64,000 nt of DNA, taken from assembly GCA_965178125.1 (NCBI GenBank), contig OZ237771.1:248001-312000 (forward strand). The letters run 5' to 3'. Shown one piece after another: positions 35,465-47,477 of this stretch (position 1 is the stretch's first letter; every line of letters begins with the position of its first letter). This stretch comes from Bilabrum cf. latius (lineage: Eukaryota > Bigyra: Bicosoecida > Bigyra > Bicosoecida). Made by a program: the position numbers and the translations under genes. The notes beneath the pieces were generated by a model, which saw only the letters and a program-made list of their open reading frames with translations, did not search any database and was not told the DNA's origin.

Positions 35465-38400
35465 ATGTTTGTACTAGTTGTACTAGCATCATTAGCAGGC
35501 CTTGCATGGGCTCAAGGGGAGGACCCCTACTGCCCGTACTTCAATAATCGCGCCCCCGAGCCAATGCCGCGAGTACCGGTGCAAGTCGGCAACTGCTCCC
35601 GCTGGTACCGTGAAAGTTCATGTTGCCGGATATCAGAACTTAGCACGTTCCTGCCTGGGGGTGCTTCACCGGTGAGTAGGAATATCAGGGCCTATGTGGT
35701 GCGGGCGCCTTCCTGACCTGCTACCCTTGCAACGATACATTGGTATCCATGAAGCATCGCAGCTGAAAACTAGAGACAATGATTGCCTCAGAGTCCTTAA
35801 CTACATGTACTGCTGGCCGTGTTCGCCGGATAGCCAGTACTTCTACAACCTAGCAACCCAGAAGGTGAAGATGTGCAGCTCCATGTGTGACCGCATCTTT
35901 GACACATGCGCAGACGCAGTTTGGAAGGGCAAGACGGTCAGAGATTCATTTGCATCTGGCCAATAGATGTGCGCGCTACAAGGCTTTGAGTACATCGATG
36001 ATTCCGGAGACGCCCAATCTGGCGATACGCCGGGCGAGCAATTCGGCTGTCTCGGGGTTCGACCAGGCGACGACGTATCCAGCGCAGCTCCAGCCGCGTT
36101 TTTGAGTCCAACTGCAGTTTTAGCAACAGTTGCTGCTGCGATTTTTTCGATCGGCGCGAGAGGTCAGGCGTCAGGAGACGGCGCGTCTCCCTGCTGCCAC
36201 CAACGGCGGCGCGTCACCGGATTTGCGACCATCTCTGCAGCGGCCGCCCTCGCCGTCCTAGGGCTCCTAGCCCGCCCGTCCCTTGGAGCTGTTCACCAGC
36301 GCGGGGAGCATCCAATCCGCCAGAAGCAACAAATTGCGGAAGAATCCGACCCGCCGGTGGTACCCTACGAATTCTACGAAGCAGGCCCCGCAGACAACGC
36401 CCCCGTCAAGGCCGGGACCGCGAGCGAGCTCGGGGCCGGGGCAGGCGCTCCGATCGGGCCAATGACCAGGGAACAATTCGCCCTGCACCAGCAGAGGAGG
36501 CTTCAGGGAGAGGCCGGCCGCGCCTGCCCCTACATCGGCGGGGGCAGGCTTTCGGCTCCGAATTACCAGCTGAGCAACTGCACCCAGTACCAGCCCAACG
36601 CCTGCTGCACCGACCCGGAAGTTGTGGCACTGACCGAAGCACCTCCCCAACTCCGTGGCGGCACGCCTGACTGCTACTCGGCTCTCAACTACATCACCTG
36701 CAGCCCATGCTCATCGAGGCAGTCCGAGTTTTACATTGGGAGCGAGCAGGAGCAGCAGCAGGTGCGCGTGTGTTCCGGTTTCTGCGACCAGATGTTCGAC
36801 GTGTGCCGGTCCGCTCGCCTGATACAGCCGTCAGGCAGAAATGACGATGAGCAAAACGAGGGCAGGCGCGTGGACGATCTGTTCGAAGACGGCACGGCCA
36901 TGTGCGCAGGGATGGGCTTCCAGCCGATCTCACAGCCCCAGAACAACCCCCTGTTCGGGTATTTCAACCGGCGCAATCGGCAGGCTAGAGGGCTGGAGGG
37001 CTGCTTCGGCGTGGAGCCATTCCACGAGGTCTTCTCGAGCGGCAGTGGGAGGACGGCGGGAGTCGGACTCGGAGCCGTCGCCCTCGGAACCGTCATCCTT
37101 GCCATGGTAGCCAGTACCATGGGTCTCGTGTCGGACGGGGACGCACCAGCTGCCGCGGGTAGTGGCTCTACCGGCCTCCGCAGTATTACTGTCAGGGCCT
37201 CAACGGCTGTCGTGGCCTGCACCGCCATTCTGCTCGCCCTAGCAGGTGCCATTGGCCCCGCCCCCGCCTCGGCTGACTTCACGCGAGCGCTGGCGAAGAG
37301 CCTCGGGGAGGCCGTAAACCGGAACTTGGAGGAGGTGGCAGAGTCTCAGCTGCGTCGCTCAGAAATCCAGGCCATTTACGACAACGCGAACTACACTCTG
37401 CAGCAGCGGGACGGTGCGGTCCTAGTGCAGTCAGTTCGAAACAGCCTCAGCGGGTTCTTCCAGACAAAGCTGTCCCTGGTAGAGCAGATGGCTGACGATG
37501 TTGCAGCAAATCTGCAGGCGAATGCGGCCACCAACGTGGCCAATGAACCCGACTTCATCGATACTGACACCGTGCTGGAAATGCCTGGAGAGCAGTTCGA
37601 CGTCCGTTACCAGCAGCACGTCAGCTTCCAGACCTCTTCCGTGAAGATTCCCGAGTTCGCAAATCGGGATGTGGACAACGAGCGCGCTAAAGCATATCCT
37701 GACGGAGTGCTCGGCGCTGCGTGGGGCACCAACTCCATTGACGACGCGCTGCGAGCACCCCAGCTGGCTGACTCGAGCGTGAGGTGGAGCTACTTCGGTC
37801 AGCGCAGCGGGGTGTTCAGGCAGATGCCCGGCCGCCGCAGGGCGCGAAACTACTTCGGATTCACCAGCGACTACAACCCCCTCACCAGGCCGTGGTATGT
37901 AGGCGCCACAGGGCAGCAGAAAGACGTGGTGATCCTACTGGACTGCACCCGTTCCATGGTGATCAGTAACCGTCAGAACCAGGCCATCGAAGCTGTGCGC
38001 ACGGTGATCAGCACCCTTTCGCCAGAGGACCGATTCAACGTGATCTGCATGCAGCAGGGATATCATCGGGGAACTTGCGGTGGTAGTGAGTGCATCGACA
38101 CCAAGGTTTGGTACAGGCACCGTCAGACCCACACGCTGGGCTGCGGTAGAAGCCTCCAATTTGCAACCCCCGCCAACAAGGACCAAGTCCTCGCCAAGCT
38201 GAGTCCTTCAATGTTCGACGGGCAACAGGACTGGGGCGATGCAATCCAGCTTGCACGAGACTTGTTTCGTGACAGTGGGAGGGCGTGCGACACCGTTCTA
38301 ATGGTGATAACCGACAGTTTCTCCCTCGACACGTCCCTGGTGCAAGGCTACTCTCACACGAAGTGCGATGAGGACGGTATCTGCACCGACTACTACTCCG

Positions 38401-40853
38401 CTGACAGAGTTGGTATCAACAAGCGACAGATGCGGGGATTCGCAGAGGGGCTCGTGAATCTGGGTCACCGCGTCTTCTCTGTCAATCTGCAGCGCCCATT
38501 CACGACGGACCTGATCGCAGGCGCCGCTGCCTGCAACTCGGCGGGGCAGATCATGCCGCTGTGGGGCGAAGTGACGGTGTTTGAAGCACTTCGGCCGTAC
38601 TTCGACTATCTCCGTGAATCAGTGGAGCTCGGGAGCTCCCAGCTTTCGCAGCCGTACATTGACTCCTCCGGTCTTGGCCTCATCATGACGGCCTCTGCAC
38701 CGGTGTACGTGAACGGTGACTTCCAAGGCATCGTGGGAATCGATGCCACCCTGCAGGAGGTTGAGAACGCGCTGATCAGCCAGAAGTGGGGAACAGTGTA
38801 CGCCTTTTTAATCAACGGTGAGGGGCGGGCGATCGTGCACCCACTGTTGCGACCATCCGATGAGCTGACGTCAGACCCGATCTACCCAGATGTGGCCGAG
38901 CTGGAGGCCGTGGAAGGGACGCCCCAATTCGACGCCTTTATGACCCAGGTGCGCGCGCCAATGATCGCCGGAACCACTGGACAGGCCTCGTTGATCAACA
39001 TGAGGAGGCGCCTGCCGAAAGGCGACAAGCTCGACGGTGAAACCGTGGCCGTCCGCAACCAGACGTACTACTTTAGCAACATTCCGGGGACGGAGTTTTC
39101 CTTTGCGTACGTGTTCCAGACAGGCCTCGACGACGATTTCCGGGTACCAACAGAGACGGGCCCTGGTAACATTGCCAAGCTAGACGCAGCTGGCGACGAT
39201 TTTTACCACCGGCTAGACAAGTACACGGCAACTGACTCAGGAATCCCGCAGTCCCGATTGACGGATCTCGGCGCCGAAACCCGGCCATCCAACGACCGTC
39301 TCTACCCCGGTCTCGAGATCAGCACTCGTCACTCCACCTACAAGCTGGCCCCATCTGCGTTCTGCCAGGCCGAGGAGTACATCCTGGACACGAGTGCCGA
39401 CGGGTCCTTCGGATTTATCGACGGGTTCATGCGAGCGGACTACACGAACTCAACGGGAACGTACCCTAACCCGGGCTGCGATCTGGCGAACTCGACCGTG
39501 GTGATCCAGACGGGGGGCTCTGAGCCGGCGAGCGAGACGTTCCGCACCCAGCTGCAGGTCAGGCCCGACGTGGAGCTGACTCACGCCGTTGATCCAGCAT
39601 GGGTGGCCACTGCGAGCGGCGAGGGCGCCGCCACTGACGTGGTGTGGAGGTACACGTCCACCGTGCAGGGCGTGTTCCGCATCTACCCAGGCACGCGCAT
39701 GCCGCACCGGTTCAATCCAACGACCCGACCGTGGTTCCAGCGAGGCCTGTCGAGCAAAGGCAGGCTCGCCCTTACCACACCCTACCTCGACGCTGCGTCT
39801 GCCCAGCGGATCAGCACGATCGCGTCCCCTGTTTTCGCAGGGAGGGGCACGACCGACCTCGAGGCATGCTCGAGCGGTGCAAGCTGCGAATCCGGGTACT
39901 GCTACGACGGTTACTGCGCCACCACGCAGATCGAAGGCGTGGCGGGGATCGATTTCCTGTACGAGGACCTGCAGTCATCGCTGGCGACTTCCATGGGTGA
40001 CTGGGCAAGGCAGTCCCAGCTCGAGTCACGGGGCTGTTTCCGGAGCTATGACTGTCCCAGCGGCTGGTTGGACGGTGCCACGAGCTGCGAAACTCAGTGC
40101 TTCCTCGTTGACAGCGCTGGCCTCCTCCAGATGGACCCTCTCTTCGTTGAGGTGCAGGCAGCCGCGGAGGCCGAGTACTCCAGCGTGAGCTTGGGCGAGA
40201 GGGCCGGGCCGGTCATGCTGGACTTGCTGCGGCGCGGGTTTGCCAGCCGGGTGGATGCGATCGACTATCAGGGAACATGTACCGTGACGAGAGAGGAGGA
40301 GCGAGTGCCGGTGACGCTGGAGGGTCTATCCAAGTCTGCGGCAGAGGCAGATGCGTTTGCGCGGACCAGGGGCGATTTCGCGCCGTATGACAACACCTTC
40401 GGCTGCGTGCAAAAAGTGAGGTACATGCAGGTGCATCGTGATGCAGTGGACGCCGAGACTGACGGCGTGGTACGCGGCGACGTCCGGACCAGCTGCTACC
40501 GCGGGGAGTACTATTTCGTACCTCTGGAGGGCGTCGATTCATTCCTCCTCGTGGTGGAGAATGCCGCTGAGGCCAAGCCGGTCTTCCCGCTGGCATGCCA
40601 CGTGGATAATCATATCGCGGTGGCGAGGCAGACGGGCATCGTGAATCAGACCTGCGCAGACGAGGGCGACCAGGTCAGCTCTACGCAGAGCAACAGCTTC
40701 AATCCCACGTGCCCTGCCGGTACTTCGTACTCCATGCAGTGCCAGTACTCGGGTGACGGAGCGAGTCGGGGTGCAGGGGCGGTGTCGGTCGCGCTAGCAT
40801 CGATCTTAGCATTCGGGCTCATGGTCTTCGCGGGAACCCATCAGGATCCATGA
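35465..40853 (+). CDS. Fusion: two folate-receptor-like modules plus alpha2/delta-like VWA-Cache module
   Basis: join(35465..35671, 35763..40853), about 1,765 aa, TGA end; the TAG at 35964 joins exon frames in phase and is read as Gln. Signal peptide MFVLVVLASLAGLAWAQ. Module 1 (about 20-150) and module 2 (about 320-480) share a Cys pattern of CC, C..PC and MC..MCDRIFDTC / VCSGFCDQMFDVC, like folate-receptor/riboflavin-binding domains. Module 3 resembles calcium-channel alpha2/delta subunits: TRPWYVGA then a VWA domain with MIDAS-like LDCTRSM (about 790), then Cache-like segments (SGLGLIMTASAPVYVNG near 1035; FNPTTRPWFQRG near 1390). Hydrophobic segment pairs lie between modules at about 178-198/222-245 and 500-524/547-573; the C-terminal helix is near 1740-1763. 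Predicted surface sensor or transport accessory protein. Confidence 0.8.
35672..35762 (+). other. Intron of the alpha2/delta-like fusion gene
   Basis: GTGAGTAGG donor, pyrimidine-rich stretch and AAGCATCGCAG acceptor; 91 nt, phase 0. Aligning module 1 with module 2 shows the intron falls between CCRISEL and the DNDCLRVLNY segment, exactly where the frame changes. Confidence 0.85.
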
Positions 40854-41115
40854 TTGAGACTCCGGGGCTGGGTCTTGTGCGGATGCCCCCCTGGTATATA
40901 TGATTCACTGCAAATATGGCTGGATTGCCTGCGCTCCGGTGTGACGAGCCATTGCGCAACTAGTACTGTTGGCAGAGCGGAGCGCAGAACAACCATGTAT
41001 CGATGTGTCAAGGCTTTAAAGCAACTTACAAAATCCATCATCACATCCGATCTGTAAAGATCTATCCCACTCATAGTTGGATCCGGATGCCGGATCCAGC
41101 GGGCCAGGGTACTCT
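40854..41115 (-). other. Array edge and spacer
   Basis: Stretch between the alpha2/delta-like gene and the truncated first array gene. It carries one GGTGTGACGAG motif at 40938-40948. A minus frame continues from the truncated gene to a TGA at 40841, inside the 3' end of the plus gene, but this extension has no counterpart in the other copies. Confidence 0.4.
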
Positions 41116-41545
41116 GGAACACCTGAGACATCGTCATCTCTTGATCGACAGAATTGCCACTCGGGTCCACCAGGAACCCATTCCCGCTGACGAAGCACCT
41201 CTTCGCGATCGCCTCCATGTCTTCAGGATCTTGCTCAGTCTTGCCTGCGCTGATGGCCACCTGATGGCATGCCTTGCGATCCAGCACGATGCTGTACGAA
41301 TGGCGCGGCGACACCTGCATGGCGATGGGTGCCAGCAGCTCGCTCACCCTCCTTGCCCACTGGTCGATGAAGCTGCCCTGCGTGTCCTCGTCCTGCGTGG
41401 CGCTGACGAGCCCTGGCTCGCCCCCTTGCACCACGATCTTGACGTCTCTCACAAGAGAGGCAGTGCGGCTGGATTTGGAGTTGGACCACGAGGCCGAGAG
41501 CTCCACGGCTTGCTTGCCACCGCTGGCCGCGAGGTTGCCCAGCAT
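41116..41545 (-). pseudogene. Truncated copy of the array minus-strand gene
   Basis: Homologous to the first about 143 codons of the 826-aa family (MLGNLAASGG... to MTMSQVFQ), after which homology stops abruptly at about 41116 and an unrelated tail follows. It marks the left boundary of the array, opposite the intact plus gene at 41761. Confidence 0.7.
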
Positions 41546-41760
41546 GAGGGCCCGTCGGATGGAGGGGCCGTCTGTGTGGTATGCTAGCGTGTCTATCGTC
41601 CGGTACTCTCGATTGTGCATCGTTAAGTCTCGTTTAAGGCATGATGGCTCTGTCCCCAAAGTTTGAATGCTGGTTGCAACCGGAACGGATGCTTTTGTAC
41701 CAATTGTCAAGATGAAGATACCGGTTGATGGACTGGCGAAGCATTCGATTGAAATCTCAA

Positions 41761-43152
41761 ATGGCAGGTGTGGCTGGCTCTGAGCCTTCCACTGACTTGG
41801 GTAAATGTTCAGATCTCGAAGAGAAAACCGAAGGTCTTGAGCGTCATTTTGAAGCGCCCACCGAAATATCCCTTAGTGCTGCAGATCCTTCTTCGGTTGT
41901 ACTCGGCGACATTGCCTGGAGCACGATCAAAACTCAGGTTGTAGTATTCAGCACATTGGATCATGTGGTCGGCATACCTGCAGGATTTGCGCTTGCGCTA
42001 GTGTACCAGTTTCACATCAGCGAGCTGGAGATTATTTGCGTGGAGACTGGTGCCGTGGCAGCGTCCATTCTGTATGATGAGGAACAGGCTTTGTATTGGG
42101 ACAAGTTCTTGATTCCATCTTCAGGCAAATTCTACCACATGAACGGAGACATTCTTAAGATCGATCTGCATGCCATGACGGCGGTTTGTGCGGTCAGTGG
42201 CAGCAAACTTTCGAGAGGTGTTGGGATTCTCCACCCTGGTGTCGGGCTCTTTGTAAGCCCACGTACGCTACTTGAGATCTACATGATATCACCTGTGTCT
42301 GGAAAGGAGGTCTGCTTTGACCCGTCTGAGATTGAAGCAGTCGTCCCGGATGAGGACGAGCGCACAGCTGGCAAGCCGCTGGTCACCAAGGTGAATAAAA
42401 CATACACTGAGTCACTGATTGGGGTCTCTGTTTTTAAGGAGCAGATTGTCCATTGCGGGCGGTACAGCCAATTTACGGTGCTGCAAGACGGAAGGGTGGC
42501 AGCATGGGCGGACTACGGGGAGTGCTTCGGGGGCTTCACAGTGTGGGACCCTTCCACCAACAAGACCAGGTTTGTCGCTGACAACTTCATTCTGGATGGG
42601 AATCCCAAAGTCGAGGGCGCAGAACGTATAGTTCCCGATGAAGCTGGGTCGCGAGGCACCCTGCAGCAGGTGGGCCCGTCCCTCGTGGCTCTGTTTCTGC
42701 AGCGGCACAAATTCGGTATCGTCATCATCGACGTGGACCGAATGGAGCAGGTGGGGCTGGCGGCGGAAGGAGAGCGCATCCAGCTAGCCGAGGTGGTGCA
42801 AGTAGAAGGTCAAGATCACTGCATGCTGATTGCTGGGACTGTTGCGCCTGGTACTGTGCAGGTGTGGAAGCCTGTGACGGCGAAAGAGGGCTGGTACAAG
42901 AAGCAGCAGGAGGTGGAAATCGGTGAGAAGGTGAAGGGTATCACAGCTCTGCAGGTGGTCCCAGGGGGCAAGCTGCTGGCAGCAGGGCGAGTGGATGGCT
43001 TCGGGCATCGGCCGATCAAGGAGCATCCGATCGTGTGTTTGCAACTGAATGGGGTTGATGTGTCACTCCCTGAGGGTACCGGCAAGGAGGATCGTTCCAC
43101 TGGTGACAGTAAGCTGCTGGCCAAGCTTAAAGAGGGAGGGTACATGAAGTAA
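41761..43152 (+). CDS. Array plus-gene copy 1: propeller-like 463-aa protein
   Basis: 464 codons with no internal stop in any reading, ending in TAA, so this copy serves as the reference for the family. Short blades such as TVLQDGRVAAWADYGECFGG followed by TVWD, AGTVAPGTVQVWKP and ITALQVVPGGKLLAAGRVDG suggest a beta-propeller (WD-like) fold, but no specific family is recognised. An in-frame ATG at 41728 (MDWRSI...) would add 11 residues and is bounded by TGA 41713. That extension is out of frame in copies 5 and 6, so ATG 41761 is preferred. No signal peptide or membrane segment. Confidence 0.75.
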   Translation: MAGVAGSEPSTDLGKCSDLEEKTEGLERHFEAPTEISLSAADPSSVVLGDIAWSTIKTQVVVFSTLDHVVGIPAGFALALVYQFHISELEIICVETGAVAASILYDEEQALYWDKFLIPSSGKFYHMNGDILKIDLHAMTAVCAVSGSKLSRGVGILHPGVGLFVSPRTLLEIYMISPVSGKEVCFDPSEIEAVVPDEDERTAGKPLVTKVNKTYTESLIGVSVFKEQIVHCGRYSQFTVLQDGRVAAWADYGECFGGFTVWDPSTNKTRFVADNFILDGNPKVEGAERIVPDEAGSRGTLQQVGPSLVALFLQRHKFGIVIIDVDRMEQVGLAAEGERIQLAEVVQVEGQDHCMLIAGTVAPGTVQVWKPVTAKEGWYKKQQEVEIGEKVKGITALQVVPGGKLLAAGRVDGFGHRPIKEHPIVCLQLNGVDVSLPEGTGKEDRSTGDSKLLAKLKEGGYMK

Positions 43153-43394
43153 CTGTTGGCGGCTACCCTGAACATGAATCCGCATTCGTCTGTGTACCAG
43201 TGTCCATGACCACATTGCTAAGGTTTAGCTAATAAGCAAGGTTCGTTTTGTAGATCGGGATACGTGTGTCACACTGAATTCTTGTAGAGATTCTTGAGAC
43301 GAGCAAGGCGCACGGCAGCAAATAGCAAAATCGATCTTCCAAAACAAGTTGTTGTCAAGCTGGCTGTGTAGGCACTGCAGAGACACTGTATGAA

Positions 43395-45875
43395 TCATTG
43401 GCAAGTGCACGTTCCCCCCGCCACAGTGGCACTAGCCAACTGCGACCTGCTGAAGTACTCCCAGTCGTGAGCTGGCACCCCGAGCATGAAGGACCGGCGG
43501 GAAGCGTCGTACCTGGCCTACTCGGCTGCATCCAAGTTCTTGTCGTGTGACCACGTTGCAGTACCTGCCACTCCAGCGCCCGTGTCCTTACCTTCATCAG
43601 CAGCTTTCACGAATGCAACTCGCTTCGCCTCAAGTGCATCGTTTGCTTCCTTGAGAGCATCTTCCCTTGAAGGCAGGTAGGCGTCCAGCCAGTGTGTTTC
43701 GCCGGATTTTGCCATCACCTGCAGGCACATGCGCTGGGTGACATGGGTGTGCCTGCTGTGGAGAGCGTGCGAAATCGGGTAGGGCTCCCTGAGCGACTTC
43801 AGGTGGAACTCATATCCCAAGTCCACTCCCAGCACAGCTCGCATTGCGTAGGTAGTGCTGCTCCTGGTCTCGGTCATGGACTCAAGGTGCGGGTAGATGC
43901 TGCTGCCCTTGGAGCCGCTGTTGCAGGCAGATGGGAATTGCATGAGCAATACAATGGGCTGGAAGTCCACGGGCTTAGCATACAGTGTCCAGGTGCCCGG
44001 CACAGTGGGTCGCTTCCAGACAGGACTGAGTTCAACAGGCGGCTCATCACCGACGGCACCGGTACTCTCTGCTCGAAACACGCTCACGGGCGACATGCGG
44101 TCAACGGAGACCTCGAGAATATGTTCTCCCCGGGCATCCTCAAGACTGCTCTTGATCTGGACGGAGTCCCCGTCCTAATCTCTAAATTGCCACCACAGCG
44201 GTACTCCAGTGTGGGATGTAGTAGCTGGATCATGCAGCTGGCACCTGGATTCACCGCGCCGCATCCCCTCAAGACTGTAGGCATCCAGCTTGAAGGCATT
44301 GCCCAGATCCCGGTGATCGATCCTTCGGTACTGCACTGGGATGCCGCTGTCCAAGTCGTGACGAGTGACAGCCTCTGCTTCAGGTACAGATGCACTATCG
44401 GACTCGCCATCCGGCGTTGCTTCGGTTTGAGAGTACGCCTCTGCCTTCGAGTGCAGCACATCACCTACCACCTCCCGGTACAGCGACCGCTGCTTGCACT
44501 CCTCACTGCCCATCGCATGGACTTTGGACCAGTCCAACTTCATGCTCACCGCGTCAGGGATGGTGATTTCCTCAGGCTCCTAGAACCCTGCCTCCAGTTG
44601 CGAGCAGAACCCAGTCACCACGCAGATGCGACGAACCGGGCACAGCTTCCTCGGCGAACGCTCCCCAGCACCGCCACACGACGGGAGCCAGTGGCCACAG
44701 GCATCGGAAGCCCCACCTCCCTGCCTGTGCTTCTTCGGGCAGTACCCCTGGCTGCCCACGTCCAGCATGGCATGCAGCGCCACCCAGCTGTAGGCCTCCA
44801 TGGGCAGCATGGCACACGTGCGGTCCAGCCTCTCGTCTGCATCCGTCGGTGGCTTGTCTCCGAACATGGCCTCGAAGCTGCTGCACACGGACTCGGAAGG
44901 AGGATCGAATCCCGTCTCTCCTTTCTCCGCGCAGGCGAGACGAGTGGGAGCATCTCCTGGATCACTTGGCGATGCACCTGCAAGAGTCTGCCTGTGCTTT
45001 GGTCCCCCTGTGAGCACATGGTCGGCCATCACGTTCTGGCACACTCGACAGCGATCTGTGACGTGATGGTCGTCCCTGTTCTTCTCAACGGCATCGCTGT
45101 CATCTGTGGCGGGATGCACCGCTGTTGCGTCCTCGTTGGCGATCTTGACCTCCTCGTGATTGATCAGCCGCTTTCGGTTGAAGGCTTCGTAGTCTGCATC
45201 GAGCTGCTCGCAGTCTTGGATCGGCAGGGACCGCACGTCGTCCCATCCGTTGGTTTGGAGGCTGTTGTGCTTCTCGATGAACAGGTTCAGGGTCTCGCAC
45301 GTGTCCTTCGGCAGACCAGCCCTCCCACTCTCCAGCATCGACAGCACGGTCTACGCCGCGTGAGACACAGCGACTATGTCGGAGGCCTTGCTGATCCGCT
45401 CTTCGGTCGCGGCCCAGAGCAGGAACTTCCTGGCTCTGGCGGCCTGGAACACCTGAGACATCGTCATCTCTTCATCGACGGACTTGCCACTCGGGTCCAC
45501 CAGGAACCCATTCCCGCTGACGAAGCACCTCTTCGCGATCGCCTCCATGTCTTCAGGCTTCTGCTCAGTCTTGCCGGCGCTGATGGCCACCTGATGGCAT
45601 GCCTTGCGATCCAGCACGATGCTGTACGAATGGCGCGGCGACACCTGCATGGCGATGGGTGCCAGCAGCTCGCTCACCCTCCTTGCCCACTGGTCGATGA
45701 AGCTGCCCTGCGTGTCCTCGTCCTGCGTGGCGCTGACGAGCCCTGGCTCGCCCCCTTGCACCACGATCTTGACGTCTCTCACAAGAGAGGCAGTGCGGCT
45801 GGATTTGGAGTTGGACCACGAGGCCGAGAGCTCCACGGCTTGCTTGCCACCGCTGGCAGCGAGGTTGCCCAGCAT
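43395..45875 (-). CDS. Array minus-gene copy B, 826-aa protein
   Basis: ATG 45873-45875 to TGA 43395, with TAG read as Gln at 45351, 44580, 44175 and 43518; the last is CAG in the copy at 60777-63260. Features: an N-terminal domain of about 180 aa (VKIVVQGGEPG; SPRHSYSIVLDRKACHQVAI); a Cys-rich middle with CRVCQ, KLCPVRRICVVTGFC and spaced CGHW/CGGAG motifs that could bind zinc; a C-terminal domain with KRPTVPGTWTLYAKP and MCLQVMAKSGETHWLDAYLP; and an Ala/Lys-rich helix near the end. I do not recognise the family. It is transcribed divergently from the plus gene at 46086. Confidence 0.75.
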
Positions 45876-46085
45876 GAGGGCCCGTCGGATGGAGGGGCCA
45901 TCTGCGCCCAATGTCCATGTTTATATTGTTCGGTGCTCTCGATACTGTATCGTTAAGTCTCGCCCTATGCGTGAGGGCTTTGTCCCGAAGATGTTTGTGT
46001 TGGTTGCAACCGTGCGTTCTTGGACCAAATATCAAGATGAAGATACCGGTTGATGGACTGGCGAAGCATTTCGACTGAATTCTAG
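45876..46085. promoter_or_regulatory. Shared divergent promoter of an array unit
   Basis: 210 bp between the starts of a minus and a plus gene, repeated with small changes at 41546-41760, 50244-50453, 54612-54822, 58938-59149 and 63261-63472. All copies keep GGTTGCAACCG (ACCGGT-rich surroundings) about 80 bp upstream of the plus ATG, a candidate shared control element. An in-frame TAA lies just upstream of the minus ATG in the copies I checked. Confidence 0.55.
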
Positions 46086-47477
46086 ATGGCAGGTGTGGCT
46101 GGCTCTGGGTCTTCCACTGATTTGGTTACGTATGTAGATCTCAAAGACAAAACCGAAGGTCTCGAGCGTCACTTTGAGGCGCCCACCGAAGTATCACTTA
46201 GTACTGCAGATCCTTCTTCGGTTGTTCTCGGTGACATTGCCTGGAGCACGATCAAAACTCAGGTTGTCGTATTCAGCACTTTGGATCATGTGGTCGGCAT
46301 GCCTGCAGGATTTGCGCTTGCGCTAGTCTACCAGTTTCACATCAGCGAGCTGGAGATTATTTGCGTGGAGACTGGTGCCGTGGCAGCCTCTGTTGTTGTC
46401 GATATGGAGTAGCGATTATTTTGGGACAAGTTCTTTATTCCATCTTCAGGCAAATTCTACCACATGAACGGAGACATTCTCTAGATTGATCTGCATGGTA
46501 TGTCTGCTGAGAGTGTGGTGAAAGGCAGTCCCATTTCCAGAGGTGTCGGCATTCTCCACCCTGGTGTCGGGCTATATGTAAGCCCTCGTACGCCACTTTA
46601 GATTTTCATGATATCACCTGTGTCTGGAAAGGAGGTCTGCTTCGACCCGTCCGAGATTGAAGCGGTCGTCCCGGATGAGGACGAGCGCACAGCTGGCAAG
46701 CCGCTGGTCACCAAAGTGAAAAAGACGTACACTGAGTCGCTGATTGGGGTCTCTGTTTTTAAGGAGCAGATTGTCCATTGCGGGCGGTACAGTCATTTCA
46801 CGGTACTGCAGGACGGAAAAGTGGCAGGATGGGCACCGCACGGGGAGTGCTTCGGGGGCTTCACAGTGTGGGACCCTTCCACCAACAAGACCAGGTTCGT
46901 CGCTGACAACTTCATTCTGGGGGGAAATCCGTTGGTGGACGACTGGGGGGAATCAGTAGAAGATGAAGTCGTTACTGAAGGCACCCTGCAGCAGGTGGGC
47001 CCTTCGCTCGTGGCTCTGTTCCTATAGCGGCACAAATTCGGTATCGTCATCATCGACGTGGACCGAATGGAGCAGGTGGGGCTGGCGGCGGAAGGGGAGC
47101 GCATCCAGCTTGCCGAGGTGGTGCAAGTGGAAGGTCAAGATCACTGCATGCTGATTGCCGGGACTGTTGCGCCCGGGTCTGTGCAGGTGTGGAAGCCTGT
47201 GAGCGCGAAAGAGGGCTGGTACAAGAAGCAGCAGGAGGTGGAGATCGGTGAGAAGGTGAAGGGTATCACAGCTCTGCAGGTGGTCCCAGGGGGCAAGCTG
47301 CTGGCGGCAGGGCGAATGCATGGCTTCGGACATCGGCCGATCAAGGAGCACCCTATCGTGTGTTTGCAACTGGATGGAGTCGATGTGTCACTCCCTGAAG
47401 GTACCGGCAAGGAGGATCGTTCCACTGGTGACAGTAAGCTGCTGGCCAAGCTGAAGGACGGAGGGTATATGAAGTAA
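46086..47477 (+). CDS. Array plus-gene copy 2, four in-frame TAG
   Basis: Same length as copy 1 (464 codons, no indels) but with TAG at codons 109, 133, 172 and 314 (46410, 46482, 46599, 47025). Copy 1 has CAG, AAG, GAG and CAG there; copy 4 has CAA, AAG, CAG and CAG. Elsewhere the protein is conserved, with many synonymous changes, which argues for a working gene with UAG = Gln. Upstream, an eleventh codon TAG of the optional MDWRSI leader matches CAA in copies 1 and 4. Ends in TAA. Confidence 0.75.

Noticed and set aside
35964-35966. TAG as the end of a short secreted protein (readthrough or separate gene)
   Set aside because: The frame continues in phase with the rest of the module (MCALQGFEY corresponds to MCAGMGFQP in module 2), so TAG lies within the domain.
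43692-45956. 754-codon plus-strand frame inside the array (also 358-422 codons in sister units)
   Set aside because: Antisense to the minus gene; copies differ in length and composition is His/Arg/Leu-rich, while the minus frame is conserved across all copies once TAG is read as Gln.
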